From: Climacium dendroides
Taxonomy: Eukaryota; Streptophyta; Bryopsida; Hypnales; Climaciaceae
Length of the DNA stretch: 64,000 bases
Reading direction: 5' to 3'
NCBI GenBank assembly: GCA_950106755.1
Contig: OX467091.1
Coordinates: 27,235,538-27,299,537 of the forward strand
Part shown: piece after piece, positions 9,714 to 21,046 of the stretch
How positions within the stretch are numbered: position 1 is the first letter of the stretch
Layout of the letters: every line of letters starts with the position of its first letter
Made by a program: the position numbers and the translations under genes
Notes under the pieces: model-generated
What the model saw: the letters and a program-made list of their open reading frames with translations, nothing else
Told to the model about the DNA's origin: nothing
Databases searched by the model: none

Positions 9714-12268
9714 CTACACCCTTAATTTCCCTTGTTTTACTTCCTTACCTCGTTCCGAAAACTTAATACGTTTCGGAGTCTAATCTGGATCCGGACCATT
9801 CCGGAACCTAGTTCCGTCTTTTCTAACTCCCGGTTTTTGTTGCCTCTGTTTTACCCTTAGAGGGTTTGCCCTTGATCTAGAAAGGGGTGGGGACTCACCA
9901 ATTGTGTTACTAACCTTTGTACACCATAAATCTAATCAACAACACACCCTAGACAACGCAGTTGAAGGAGGAGGGAGGAGTATTCTCTCACAGTTTCTAG
10001 ATTGGCCGATCCGGAAGTAGGTCACACAAAGAAATTCTCACACCTTTCTTACTACAATGACGGATCCGAACTCACAAACCCAAGGGAGTAGATTTCCAAA
10101 GAGAAGACAACGTACCAAGGGGGAGGTTGGTAGACCTTCTGGAGTAGCGGGAGTTCCTTTCCTTTGGCGGTTGTTTATCTCCGCATAGAACCCACCTGGT
10201 TCTGAACTCGTAGGGACCTCTACCTTCTTATCCGGATTGCCGTTCCGGCAAATTAAAGGCACGTAATGCTCACACTCCCTTACTTAGTTTGCATCCCCTT
10301 TTGATTAGCTTAACATCTAAGAGATCTGTAGCTCAAGATATAGATTCCTCCACTCCCGTCCCTCTCTTACTCCAGTGCACGGATACAACCCAAATGCATA
10401 CACCAGCTAAAACTCCGTAGGCAAAGTGCAGCTAGTAATATCCAACTCACTTAGATTAAAAAAGAAATTGAAATAACATACGTGAAAGCACAAAGATGGA
10501 ATTGGCATGGGATGGAATGGAATGGCAGCCCACTAACATGCCTACCATTAAAATACCAACTGAAAATCCAAAGTCAACTCCTAAAAGCCTGACAAGAAAA
10601 TTCGAAAATCCAGGCAACCAATCAATGAACCTTCCGAGATATCCGGAAAGGCCAATGACTGTGTCCCGAGAATGCCGGAATTTCCCTAACTATTTGCCTA
10701 AAATTCCGGAACCTGGGCCCACGCTTGGAAACCCGTTCCGGATCCGATCCTATGCTTCCGAAAAATTCTAATGCTTTCGCCTTCGACCCTTTTGGCGTTC
10801 CCTTCACGCTTCTAGCTAAAGTCGTTTTTGTTGTCGCTTGAGTCTGGATGTGGCGCGCTGTTGGAGACGGATCGCTATCTTCCTCCGTTCCGGAAGTGGA
10901 ATACGCACTTTCTTCTTCGGAATCTTCAATGACTTGAACTTCCTTCTCCTTCTCTGGCGGTGTCTCCATCAATATTGTGGATTCGCTCCTATTTTTCGGT
11001 GTGGACTCTTGCATATGCAAGAATCCTTCCAGATTCTTCTGGGCCGGATTGGTCATTACACCGATCCAGTTGATGAGGTTGCCTCTAACCTTCTGTCTTG
11101 GAACTTTGAACGATCCCCCCAAAAGGTTGGATACCGTTTGCGCCCTGGGAATTTCCGGAGTTGAAACTTTGGATGGTACCGGAACCGATTTCAGACTCGA
11201 CTTATGTTCCGGCTCCGAAGTTGGCCTCAGATTCAATTCCGTCATTTGTATTTTGTTGGAAGTAGGCTCAGCTGGCATGAGTATCCCTCTCAGTCCCTCC
11301 ATTCGAGCTGCTCGATCCGCTACGGGTCTCCTTGGAGTGCCTGAGACAAAAGGAAGTTCCGGAAAGGTTAAGAAATCCATCACCTGATTTGGATCGATGG
11401 CCGCCAGTAGCTGCCATAGTTCTCCCAAAACCCGCTCTATCCTTGTAGTAAAGTCTACGAGGATGGTCACTATCTTGGTCCCGCTGATGTAGCCTTCCGA
11501 TATCATTTTTGAATCAAACAAAGCTGCTTTCGTGATGACGTCGGCCTTGATGTCGATTGCTTTGGATAGGTTCTTGACAAGAGAGAGAGCCTCCTTCTCT
11601 TTCTCCTTTGAAGCTGCCATCTCCCCTTCCGCCCAATTCAGTCGGGCCTGGAGTTAGTTCCGTTTCGCTTCCAACTCCTGAATCCAATCCTCCCTTCGCT
11701 TTAGATCTTTCGGCTTGGGCAGTCGCTTGACGGCTTCCACAATCTGATCCGGTTCCACCTTCAAAACTTCCGCTGTGTCTATCACCAGATCCGCCAAGCT
11801 GTCGTGGAGTACCTTAACCTCGCGTATCCATTCGAATCCAGCATTGAAAAATGCTGATTCGGTTTCTATTTTCGGTCCTTTACTTGACTCCCCCCTCTCC
11901 ATTGCCGATGGTTTGGATCACGACCCCGGATCGGTTGACTTCCTCTTCTTATTCCTTGGATCGGTCAGGGGTTCCTCGGGGCTTTCTTCCAGTTCCGACT
12001 CGACCAGATCTTCCGCTTCTTCCCGAGAAAGTCCGTATGATAGAATAGCCTTTCCGGTGTCATACTGGATTACTTTTACAACGCTCAAAAGTTCCTGCTG
12101 ATGGTATAAATGGAACAAGTAGGTGCTAATCGGACTTGCCTTGGCGCGGGTTACGTGATCTGCTAGTTTAGAAACTAACCCGACTATGACTCTACCCAGT
12201 GCACTACTCGGTTCTCCATAGCCCTGAAAATAGTATTGGCCACCGTAATGGTGATCCGTATAGGTTTT
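9711..12268 (-). mobile_element. Distal segment of a 3.4-kb gypsy 3' LTR
   Basis: On the minus strand this is the second part of an LTR that starts at 16992 next to the integrase gene and is interrupted by the unit 12269-16131. It ends ...GGGTGTAGTCA at 9711. Removing the insert and one copy of its GTTTT duplication gives an LTR of about 3.41 kb, close to the 3.41-3.44 kb of the related LTRs at 23460-27940 and 42187-45598. It carries most of the LTR ORF (12263 to 10622). The outer 930 bases form a large inverted repeat with 7192-8121. Confidence 0.75.
10622..12263 (-). pseudogene. LTR-encoded ORF, C-terminal part, degenerate
   Basis: Continuation of the gene whose N-terminus lies at 16558-16132; the two parts meet exactly at the GTTTT duplications of the inserted unit. 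The conserved core reads ITITVANTIF then YLFHLYHQQELL, matching the related genes at 25735-27342 and 43548-45015. Stops interrupt it after HWVES and after LEAKRN (TAA about 11655). The rest is a Ser/Glu-rich tail with the acidic motif VQVIEDSEEE. It appears to be a remnant of a lineage-specific LTR protein. Weak similarity to the putative plant transposon protein domain (Transposase_32) is possible but unverified. Confidence 0.6.
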
Positions 12269-12897
12269 TGTCGTAGACCAAAATGAGAGGATGAGGTTGG
12301 TTATATAGAATTTAGAAGTAAAGAGTTGACATTGGTAAAAAAAATTTATTTACAAAATGGTATACTAATTATATTACAAATATTAACTCTACCTCACTAT
12401 TGGATTAGTAGTAGATAGATAATTTGGTTAAGAAAGATATTGTAAGTTTCCTGTTTTCCTAAAGATCCGGAACCGGATCCGCATCCAAGGAACCAAACAA
12501 GGATCGAAAAAATATATCAGGGCCGGAAGCAAACGCATCCGCACGCTACCGGCAGATTATCGGGACGGGAAGAGGAAATCCCGGATCCAACGATAATCCC
12601 ATACATCACGGAGGACCGTTTAACGGCTAGATTCCTCCGCGATGATTGCGGAAATGGCTACTTTCCCAACGCTTGTGACTGCTAGGAAAGGATACGTAGG
12701 AGTTTGGTTCCTCAAACCTCATCGTGTCTTTGTGGTTTGGGAGCGCTCTCAGAGCAAGGTCTGTCTTTAGAGGTGTGAGAAGATTGGGTGATCTTACTTT
12801 CCGGATCTTGTCATGGAGAGGAAGAGGATTGATCGGGAGCTGTGGCAAGAAAAGGCAGGAGGTTTGAGTGGTAAGTGTTTTGGAGAGTTCTGCAACC

Positions 12898-14797
12898 ATG
12901 GTGAAGGCGGAAGCAAGCGGGTCATCTCCTTTCAAGATCAAGAGCATCTGTCCAGTGATTCCGAAGGATGACGGAGAGAGGAAGCAGCTGGAGGAGGATC
13001 TGGGCCAACTCGGGTGCGCGGGATTCCTCTGCCGACCATGGAGCTTGAAGAGCGAGGAAATGATCCGGGAGTTGATGAATGAGCAGTCGAACAAATGGAT
13101 CAAGACCGTCCAAGCTCTGCCCGGAAAGTGGACTGAGGACATTTGGAAGAGGGTCTACGACTTTCCTCGACCTGGAGAGGGGATGGCTTCGCGGGTACAC
13201 AAGTTTGTGGAAGGTAAATTCTCTAATCCCCCTCACCCTAAGGATGGCTATGCAGTAGCAGATTGCAAGGTGGCAAGGGAGGATGTTAGAATTTGTAGTA
13301 CCGATCTTGTATCCGGAACAACCAAACCGGGTCACGGTAACTTGGGCCAATACGATCTTCGGAGCGTTGAGTGGAGAAAGGAAAGTGTTTTGGGAAGGAA
13401 TAGTGAAAGATCTGGTAGGGAAGATGGTGAACACCCTAGGAAACGCAAAGGCCACCCCCATTGGGCCAATCCTCTTTCACTTGTATGACTCCCTAGGTAC
13501 TCTGAAAACTTCAGAGAAGACCATGTACAAGGCCGCAGCCACCCTAGTGAAACTTAATCTTACTCCACCTCGAGAGGAAGAGGAAGAAGAGAGAAAGGAG
13601 GGATTAGATGAGGGATCTGAGAAGGAATCCTCAGAGAGAAGGAAGGAGCCTTCCGAAAGGAGGACGGAGGCTGAGAGGGTTTCAGTCTCTTCTAAGAAGG
13701 GATCCAGAGAGAAAAGGAAAGTCTCGGCGGAACCGGAAGTTTTGGGAGAGGATTCTTTGGGGAGGATCATTTCGGACTTAGGGAGAGTCCGGGAGGAGCT
13801 TGACACGGAGAGAGGAGCAATGAGGAATGTATGTAGACTGCTTGGAGGGATCAATATGTCAGAACTCGCGGAGAAAGTAGAAGGGTTGATCCGGGATAGT
13901 GAAAACCGAAAGTGGGAGACCCGCATCAAGGAGTTGACTGAGAGGAATGCGGATCTCCAACGACAAATTGAGAAGGATGAGGAAAAGAAGAGAGAGGTGG
14001 AACGGCTTACCTCAGAGTTTAAGGGGGCCATTAGGAGACTTGGGGCCTTTGTTTCCAACACTGCGGATGTTGTAAACAAAGCCAAACTCTATGATGAGGG
14101 AATCCATGAGGTAGGACTGGAAGCCGCAGGTAAGGCTGTCTTAGTTTTGGCAGAGTATTCCGAAGAGATGGAGAAGTTCATGTTTGAAGTCCGAGATGTT
14201 CTTCACCAAGCAGAACAATTTTCGGAATCCGGAATAAAGAGGAAGGATGAAGAGATGGAGCCAACCAAGAAGGATGCGCCCACAAAGACTCCAACAAAGA
14301 CGCCAACCAAGCGGGAAAGGCAGGAGGATGAGTTGACACCAACCTCTGAGGGTATGGAGGGGAGGAAAGAAGGATCAATGCACGGATCTGGATCAAAGGA
14401 TCGTATCCAGAAGTCGGAATCCGACTTAGGCACACCACAGAGTAAAGGCTCTCAACCTTCACCCGCCACTGCCAAGAAGATTGTGAAGAAGGTTACTCCC
14501 ATCAGAGGAAGAGACGTACCCCTAAGAAGTCAACAATCCACGGAGGACGAGTCTCCAAGCCAATCCAAGCAGGAGGAAAGTCAGCCGAGATCTGAAGAAG
14601 AGGATTCGGAAGACACCGGGTCAGAAGAGGAATCGGAACCTGAGCAAATCTCACCAGTAGAGTTCAAAGGGAGAACTTCAACACTGTCTAAGGGGAAGCC
14701 GCCCTTGAGTGGAAAACCGTCAATCAATAGGAAACAACCAGTTAGGAAGAGGGCAACAAAGTTAGAGGAACCTTCTCCAAAGAAGCCTAGGAAATAG
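12898..14797 (+). pseudogene. LTR-encoded ORF, one frameshift
   Basis: About 630 codons. The N-terminal part (12898 to about 13285) has the family blocks MIRELMNEQ, WTEDIWKRVYDF and PKDGYAV. The frame then shifts at about 13283, exactly inside the conserved core, and continues as MLEFVVPILYPEQPNR, NTIFGALSGERK and ILFHLYDS. After the core come a long Glu/Lys/Ser-rich region, predicted coiled coil (about 13780-14050) and a basic tail ending SPKKPRK, nuclear-signal-like. Homologues at 25735-27342 and 43548-45015 are in one frame across this point, so the shift is a mutation and not an intron. Function unknown. Confidence 0.7.
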
Positions 14798-15750
14798 ATA
14801 AGAAAGTAGTTAGGAAGTTTCTGGGAAGCGACCCTAGCATGGTCAGCCAAAAACCCAAGTTTTTGGTAGGTAGGAAGTAGCTTGGGAGGTGCTTTTCAGG
14901 TGCATGCATTTGAACTGCACTTTCCGGATTTTTAGGATCTGAGATCCACATTTTGCGGATCGGATGGGGTTGGTAGGAAAGTCAACTTAGAAGGATAAAG
15001 AATGACACCTGTCATTCTCTTGTCCTTTAGTTTTATTCCTTGGGACCTTTGGGGTTCCCTGGATGTGTATTAAGGGAGCAGAAGTTAGTTTGAAGCCCCA
15101 GATGTTTTCTTATTTGTGTTTTTCAACACTTTGCGAATTAATTTCAGATTTCCACTTCATAAGTGCTGGCCTGAAAAGGCTAAGTTCTGAGTTGGTATGC
15201 CGTGCAATGCTAGAACCATTGTTTAGTGCGGGTAGCTGGTTTGCAGGTGTGGAGGAAGACAAGTAGCCCCCGGATTCTGTTCAGGATCTGATTTTGAGAG
15301 CTTTGAGGATTTGGTTAAGGAAAACTTTGTGTACTGAGAGGGTATTTTAGTTGCTGAAGTTCCTTGGGAGTCTTCTGAGTAGGATAGCCATTTTTAGGTT
15401 GGGTGAATTCTTCAGGAGGGAGAACGAATGCTAGCCGACGTCTGATGAGGTCCTGTTGGATCCGGAAGAGAAGAACAGGAAGGTAGCTAGGATCTCTCAG
15501 TTATCGGGTGCTGGATCACGCTCTTGGGGTCCTGTCCGGATAGGTCTGTCGTTGTAGTATTGGGAGGATAATAGGGGTTTCCTGAGTGACCTGCTAGTCT
15601 GGATCAACATCCGGATTAGTTGTGAGAAAGTAACTATTTCCTATTTCTTTTTGGTATTTGTTGTTGTTATTCTAAGTGGATCTTTATTTCACTCTAAACA
15701 CATTTGAAAGGTAGGGTTTACGTTCCCTTCCTAAAACCAAAGAGTGGAAC

Positions 15751-15764
15751 CCTCTTGGTAGAGG
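15751..15764 (+). other. Shortened LTR hairpin
   Basis: CCTCT-TGGT-AGAGG lies at the same relative place as the longer hairpin in the related LTRs, and is followed by GTAAAAC. Confidence 0.4.
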
Positions 15765-16131
15765 TAAAACTAATATTTTGTGAGTTACTGCAATCGGATA
15801 GAAATCCTCTTTCCGGTTCCGCATCCGTCTAAGTCGATCTGGATAGAGAGAAACACAGGATTATAACAGTCCTCCTTGTTCGATTACTGGTGGAAGACTT
15901 GGAGTGGACGTAAGGGAATTGGAGAATGGAGAGGAGAGGGTATTGAGAGAGTTTCATGTTGCAAATATTTAGATCCGGTTTTGCTTGGATTTGGTGTTTT
16001 CCGAATCCTGTTCCGGATATTTTGAGGAAACTAACGTTGAAATCCTGTGGGAACGATACACGAGTCATCTAAGGTGTTTTACATCAATTTAACACCTAAG
16101 GGTAGGATTTGTGCTTCCTTGTGCTATGACA

Positions 16132-16558
16132 GTTTTTCCGGGTACAGGATGGGGATGAGGAACTCTAGTACCCGCCTATGTCTCTTGTCTTTGCATTCGC
16201 TAATAGCAAATCCGTCCTTAGGTTTTGCAGACCCTGTGAACTTCCTGACTACAAAACGGTCCGTCCTTGATGCTAACCCGTTTCCGCTCTTCTAGAATTG
16301 ATAGACATCCGCCCAGATGTCCTCCGTCCACGTGACTGGCCATCCTCTCAGAGTGAGCTCATACTGATTCAGAACTCCATGAAGTAGTTCCTAGATCATA
16401 GCTTCACTTTTAAGGTTCCATGGTCAGTGTAACAAATTGACATACCCTAACTTGGTCAAATCCTCCTCTAACTGTTTGTATAGTTTCGGATTATCTAGAA
16501 TAGCTGGAGAGATAATCTGGGCAGATACCACTACCTTCCCTACCGCTCCCGATGCCAT
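16132..16558 (-). pseudogene. LTR-encoded ORF, N-terminal part
   Basis: Starts at ATG 16558-16556 (MASGAVGK) and shows the family blocks LEEDLTKLGY, WNLKSEAMI, WTEDIWADVYQF, PKDGFAI and LEFLIPILYPEK. At least three internal stops are present. It is cut after PEK by the inserted LTR and continues at 12263. Its position just after integrase and the LTR start shows that this ORF belongs to the LTR of a gypsy element. Confidence 0.65.
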
Positions 16559-16992
16559 AAGACCTAAGTAAGAATGAGAGAGGAGAAAAGTAACCCTAAT
16601 TCAGTCGCTAATTCACCACTCTTTCTCTCAACTACTTATGTGGACAGTCTCAGAATACAAAACAGAAAGGTGGAGATGAAAACCCTCAACAAACAACTTA
16701 AGTACTAAACCATCTCCCTACGGTAATTAGGATAACGGCTATAGGGACGTTGTACTAACGGTATCCTATTTCCGTAGCTCCGGGGTCTATACGGTAGGTT
16801 CCTGCATTCCGGATAATTCCGGATTCCGGATCCGGATAAGTTCCGTTTACGAATTTTGCCGGAACGCCTATTTTCTATTTTTGATTTCCCCCCACACAAA
16901 TCACGTTCTAACTACAATTTTTTTGATTTTTCGCTGTTTTTATCACCTAGCTCCCTTAATTTTGATCCGTCTATGGATTCCGGATTCCCACA
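16132..16992 (-). mobile_element. Proximal segment of the 3' LTR next to integrase
   Basis: On the minus strand, a purine tract (GAAAAAGGGGTAA) just after the integrase stop leads into TGTGGGAATCC at 16992. This is the expected polypurine-tract/LTR-start arrangement. The LTR continues to 16132, is interrupted by the inserted unit, and resumes at 12268. The LTR ORF starts inside it at 16558. The boundary at 16992 is inferred from the purine tract and from LTR length, because no second LTR of this element is present to compare. Confidence 0.6.
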
Positions 16993-17003
16993 TTACCCCT
17001 TTT

Positions 17004-18200
17004 TCAACTATGAGAGTCCCCGCAAACATCCTCGGCTTCTTCTTGGGAATCCGACTCCTGTTCATACTTCTTGACTCGAGATTTGTTCACCGTTGTGTCC
17101 ATCCAAACACCCTGAAGATCCTCCTGCTGTATGGATCCATTAGGAAATAGATGTCGTACTTTATAGGGGCCCATCCATCTAGTGGGGAATTTAGCTGGAA
17201 AAATCCGGTAATGGCTGTCATATAACAAATCTAACTCTCCTTCCTTGATCCCATGATTGGCTGACATTTTCTTGTCATGATCAGCCTTTCTCCTTTCTTG
17301 TACCTTCCTTGTGTTGTCGAGGGCTACGAGTCTTGCTTCTTCCAAGTCTTCAATAGCCATCAGTCGGATGTCCGGATCGTTGGTCCGGATAGCATTTCGG
17401 ACCGTCATTACCCGATGCGACTCTACCTCTAGCTCGATCCCATGTGTGGTCTCCTGTCCAAATACAAGAAAAAATGGACTTTTTCCGGTGGTAATCTTTT
17501 GTGAGGTGTTGTACGCGTGGACAACAGACGGAAGTTTAAGATCCCAATCTGTCTTGTGCTTGGAGATGGTTTTATTCAAAACCTTCTCGACTATTCCATT
17601 GACTCGTTCCGTCAAACCATTTGCCCTTGGGTTGTAAAGAGTGGTCTTCCGGTGGGTAATCAGATATCTCTTGGTGATATTCTGAATGATATCATTTAAG
17701 AAATGGAGTCCTCGATCACTGACTAACTCCAATGGATGTCCAAACCTCATCAGGATTTCCGTAAATAGGAATGATGCCGCAGTCTGGGCGGAATTGTTCC
17801 ATGTGGCCCATACTTCCACCCATTTGGTGGCATAATCCGTTGCCAAGATGATGTATTTCTTCTTCTTAGTAGTAATAGGAGAAATGGGGCCTATGAAATC
17901 TATTCCCCATTTCTCAAACAGGACAATAGGTATGATAGGGACGAGTGGCCAATGGTTCCGGAAGGAAAGAGCCCCTGTCCGTTGACATTGGTCACAGCTC
18001 CCCACATGTCTCTTGACGTCCCAGATAAGATATGGCCACCAATATCCGGTTGCTCGGATCCGATTCACTGTGGTGATGGCTGCGAAATGTCACCGGGAAA
18101 TTCTGAAATGCAAGGCTCGCATTATCTTCTTCTATTCCTTAGCTTCCACGCATCGCCTCAACTGATCATGCGCTCCTATTTTGAATAGGGTTCCCTTGAC
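17004..18200 (-). pseudogene. Ty3/gypsy integrase
   Basis: The catalytic part is open (18068 to 17004, about 354 codons) and includes the end of the HHCC zinc domain (CDQC), the DDE core with GIDFIGP, VSDRG and GLTERVNG as the D, D and E sites, and a C-terminal region with the gypsy pattern LYDSHYRIFPAKF...RWMGPYKV. The upstream zinc-domain histidines are readable to about 18200 but with two stops. Integrase would join element cDNA to host DNA. It lies directly downstream of RNase H and upstream of the purine tract, as in Ty3/gypsy pol order. Confidence 0.9.
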
Positions 18201-18250
18201 TAGTGAGTAAGGGCCAACCTAGTGGTAGAACATGACTTTCTCCTCCCTAT

Positions 18251-20301
18251 TTAATCCCTCCGGGTACCTTTTGTCCACAAGAAAATCAATGATGTCCTGA
18301 TAATCCAATCTAGACCCTCCCTCAAGATAGAACACTGGTTCATCCGGAACTTCCGGAAAGTCATCCGAAAACTCTGTAGAAATGTCTCCAATGAATTATG
18401 TCCCCGAAATCTAGAGAGGTAGTCTGCATTTGCATTAGACTTCCCAGATTTCACCTTCACCTCGTAATTGAATTTTTGGAGTAATAACATCCATCTTGCT
18501 ATTCTTCCGGAAAGGTCAGGTTTGTTTACCAGATACTTGAGTGAATCATGATCCGTATGGAACACCACTCGGTACCCAAGTAGGTAATGCTGGAACTTCC
18601 TGCATACATAGACCACTACTAACGCCTCCCGTTCCGTGGTGGTGTACTTCCTTTCCGCCAAACTCATTTGCTTTCTGGAGTAGTAGATGGGGCATTCTCT
18701 CTGGTTACTATTGTATTGCCAGAGGATTGCTCCTAGACACCATCCGAAAGCATCTAAGGTAACATGAAACTCCTTGGACCAATCCGATGAAGACAAAATA
18801 GGGGCTTTGACTAGAGCTGATTTCAAGGCTTCAAACGCTTCTTGCCATTCCGTACTCCACAAATACTTGGTGTCTTTCTTTAGCAGTTCCGTGAGCGGAA
18901 TAGCTTTCTAGGCATACCTGTCTATGAACCTCTGATAATACCCCACACATTCGAGGAACCCTCGGATTTCCCGTACACAAGTTGGAGTGGACAGGGTGAG
19001 TATGGCTTTAATCTTGTCTAGGTCTACCTCTAACCCTTTCCCGCTCACCACATGTCCTAGTAGGATTCCGGATTCTATTCCGAAGAAACACTTTCTGGGG
19101 TGTAGTTTGTCTCCCTACATCTTTGAAAGTTTTTTCTCAGGTATTCCAGATGTGAATCTTTGGAACTGTATACAACAAAGTCATCGATAAATACCTCTAG
19201 GAAATGACGTAAAATATCCTGGAAGATATCCATCATGAGTCATTGAAACATTCCGGGGGCATTACATAACCCAAAAGGCATTCGGGTGAATGCAAAGGTT
19301 CTCCATTTTGTCGTAAATGTTGTCTTCAACCAGTCTAATAGCCGGATGAAAGCCTGATTGTATCCAGAAAATCCATCCAAGAAACTGTAGCACTCGTTTC
19401 CGGAAACTTGATCAAGAATGATGTCTATATAGGGAAGCGGAAAGTAGTCCTTCCGAGTTGCATCATTCAGCTTCCGGAAATCCAGACATACCCGGATCTT
19501 GATTTTTCCTCTTGGTCATGGTTCCTTCGGAACAACAACAATGGGTGAAATCCATTCTGAGTTGAAAACTGGGTAAATAAACCCGGCTTCCAACAAAGCG
19601 TCAATTTCCTCCTTTACCATCAGAGAGTATCTCGGATTTAATCAATGCTGTCGCTGGCGGACCAGAACTGCTCCTTCAACAAGGTCGATCCGGTGTTCTC
19701 CCAGTTTTGTTGGTATCCCGCTGAGGTCTGAGGGCATTCAAGCAAACACATTGAGATATTCTTCTAGAAGTTTCTTGTATTCAGCTTTTTCCGAAGTAGC
19801 CATTGCTTCATTGACAAAGAAAACTTTCCCCGGAGTAATACTCACTTCTTCATACTCCACTGGATTTACTATCGTCTTGACCCTTTCCGGTTCCGGTCTA
19901 TCTTCCCCGTTCCGTAATTTGCTCCAAACGGATCCTTGATTTGTTCGACCGAGTCCTACCGTCGGAAGATTTCCTTCGCTGAGCTATTGTTCAATCCATT
20001 CGTATGATAATGGAACGTTCATCTCCCCCAAGGATCGGTCTTTCGATACGGCTGGTATTTTAATCTCTGTTTCTTCCGTCGCAATTTCTAGAATGGATCC
20101 CGGAAACTCAAAATCTGGTTTCGTGATAGATGTAATGTAACTCGTCACAGAATCTGAGTTTTCCTGATCGGACCAGGCCGTGGTATATCCGTCGGAGTCA
20201 CTAGTCTCTCCCAAGTGATCAATATGTTTCCAAGGAATCCGGACGAACACAATATTCAATCTTTTGAGAGGTTTAGGGCCTCTCATAATAATATTTTCCA
20301 T
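18251..20301 (-). pseudogene. Ty3/gypsy reverse transcriptase and RNase H
   Basis: RNase H is open from about 18862 to 18251, with TLDAFGWCLGAIL, REALVVVYVCRKFQHYL, the FHTDHDSLKYL aspartate and NANADYLSR. RT motifs are readable upstream: RKDYFPLP, SFLDGFSGYNQ, FTRMPFGLCNAPG and FIDD (YxDD-type) near 19180-19190. Stops break the RT frame (for example after APGMFQ and after DRYA). A degenerate protease/linker frame occupies 19984-20301. The order RT, RNase H, integrase marks Ty3/gypsy. The element is truncated at about 20301; no gag or 5' LTR follows. Confidence 0.85.
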
Positions 20302-20690
20302 TTAGGCCCTAAAAAGTGAGTTTTAATGTTAGCCAACTTAGGTAGGCAAACACTAACTTTGCTAGTTGTAATACACAATTTCCATTAAAATGAGAGTCTT
20401 TTCAGTGATGGACTGTTCAAATACATAAAGCTTGCTTTAGGGTATATGTTCTAATTTATATAAGTGAAGAAAATGACATCTTTTAAACACCAAGTCATAA
20501 GCTCCGCAATTGGTTGTAAGGGGTTGTTCATCTCTAAAAAAAACTGAAATGACAATCATCTATTATAATATTAAGGGTCCAACACTCATGCAATGAAAAC
20601 AATTTCATATAAGATGTAGAAATAAAACAATACCCTCTATATGAGTGTCATAGTTAAAATGCATCCAATGTATGTACATGATTTCTCCAT
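20302..20690. other. AT-rich gap without gene
   Basis: No supported coding or structural feature between the truncated pol and the next coding fragment. Confidence 0.5.
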
Positions 20691-20691
20691 A

Positions 20692-21046
20692 TCATGTATA
20701 TGAAGCCAAACTTTGGTTGATGATTTCAATTTGAACTGTAGGGATCTTGATTCTGCATTGGCGAGTACCTCTTCTATTTTGAGACTTCCATGCTGTAATC
20801 AAAGCGTTTGTTGTCTCCCACACAGGTTCTTTGGTTTCATCAACCCTCCAAAGCAAACCTCTATCACTATCCCATCCTTCATAGAAGTCTTGAACTTCTT
20901 GATTGCGTGATGTTGGCCAAAAGTACTGAATGTGCACACATTTTGGTTTCTCGGGGTTACAGTTTGGATCAGACAATGCTCTGGCAATCCAAACCGGTCT
21001 GTTGTCACCGTCTGCAGGGCGAACTACAACAAAATACCCTTCATAT
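20692..21046 (-). pseudogene. Unrecognised coding fragment cut by a CACTA end
   Basis: A convincing protein-coding segment reads EGYFVVVRPADGDNRPVW, then IARAL, VHIQYFWPTS, DFYEGWDS, GLLWRVDE and ITAWKS. It is open right up to the CACTA terminus at 21047, so that element seems to have inserted in an exon. The RPVWIARAL start and Trp-rich body recall BAH/Tudor-like surface modules of plant transposon or chromatin proteins, but I cannot assign a family. The last part (after about 20770) may be intron or tail. Confidence 0.45.

Larger units (their letters stand above)
12269..16131 (+). mobile_element. Isolated ORF-bearing gypsy LTR (TSD GTTTT)
   Basis: Begins TGTCGTAGACC and ends GTGCTATGACA, flanked by GTTTT at 12264-12268 and 16132-16136. 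TG...CA ends with a 5-bp duplication identify a retroviral-type integration. No second LTR, gag or pol lies inside, so it behaves as a solo LTR of 3.86 kb. Its end resembles the ...CTGTGCTGCGACA end of the LTR at 23460-27940 (read on minus). It is inserted inside the ORF of another LTR, between codons for PEK and PIRIT. A gene homologous to the disrupted one lies in it. Confidence 0.9.
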
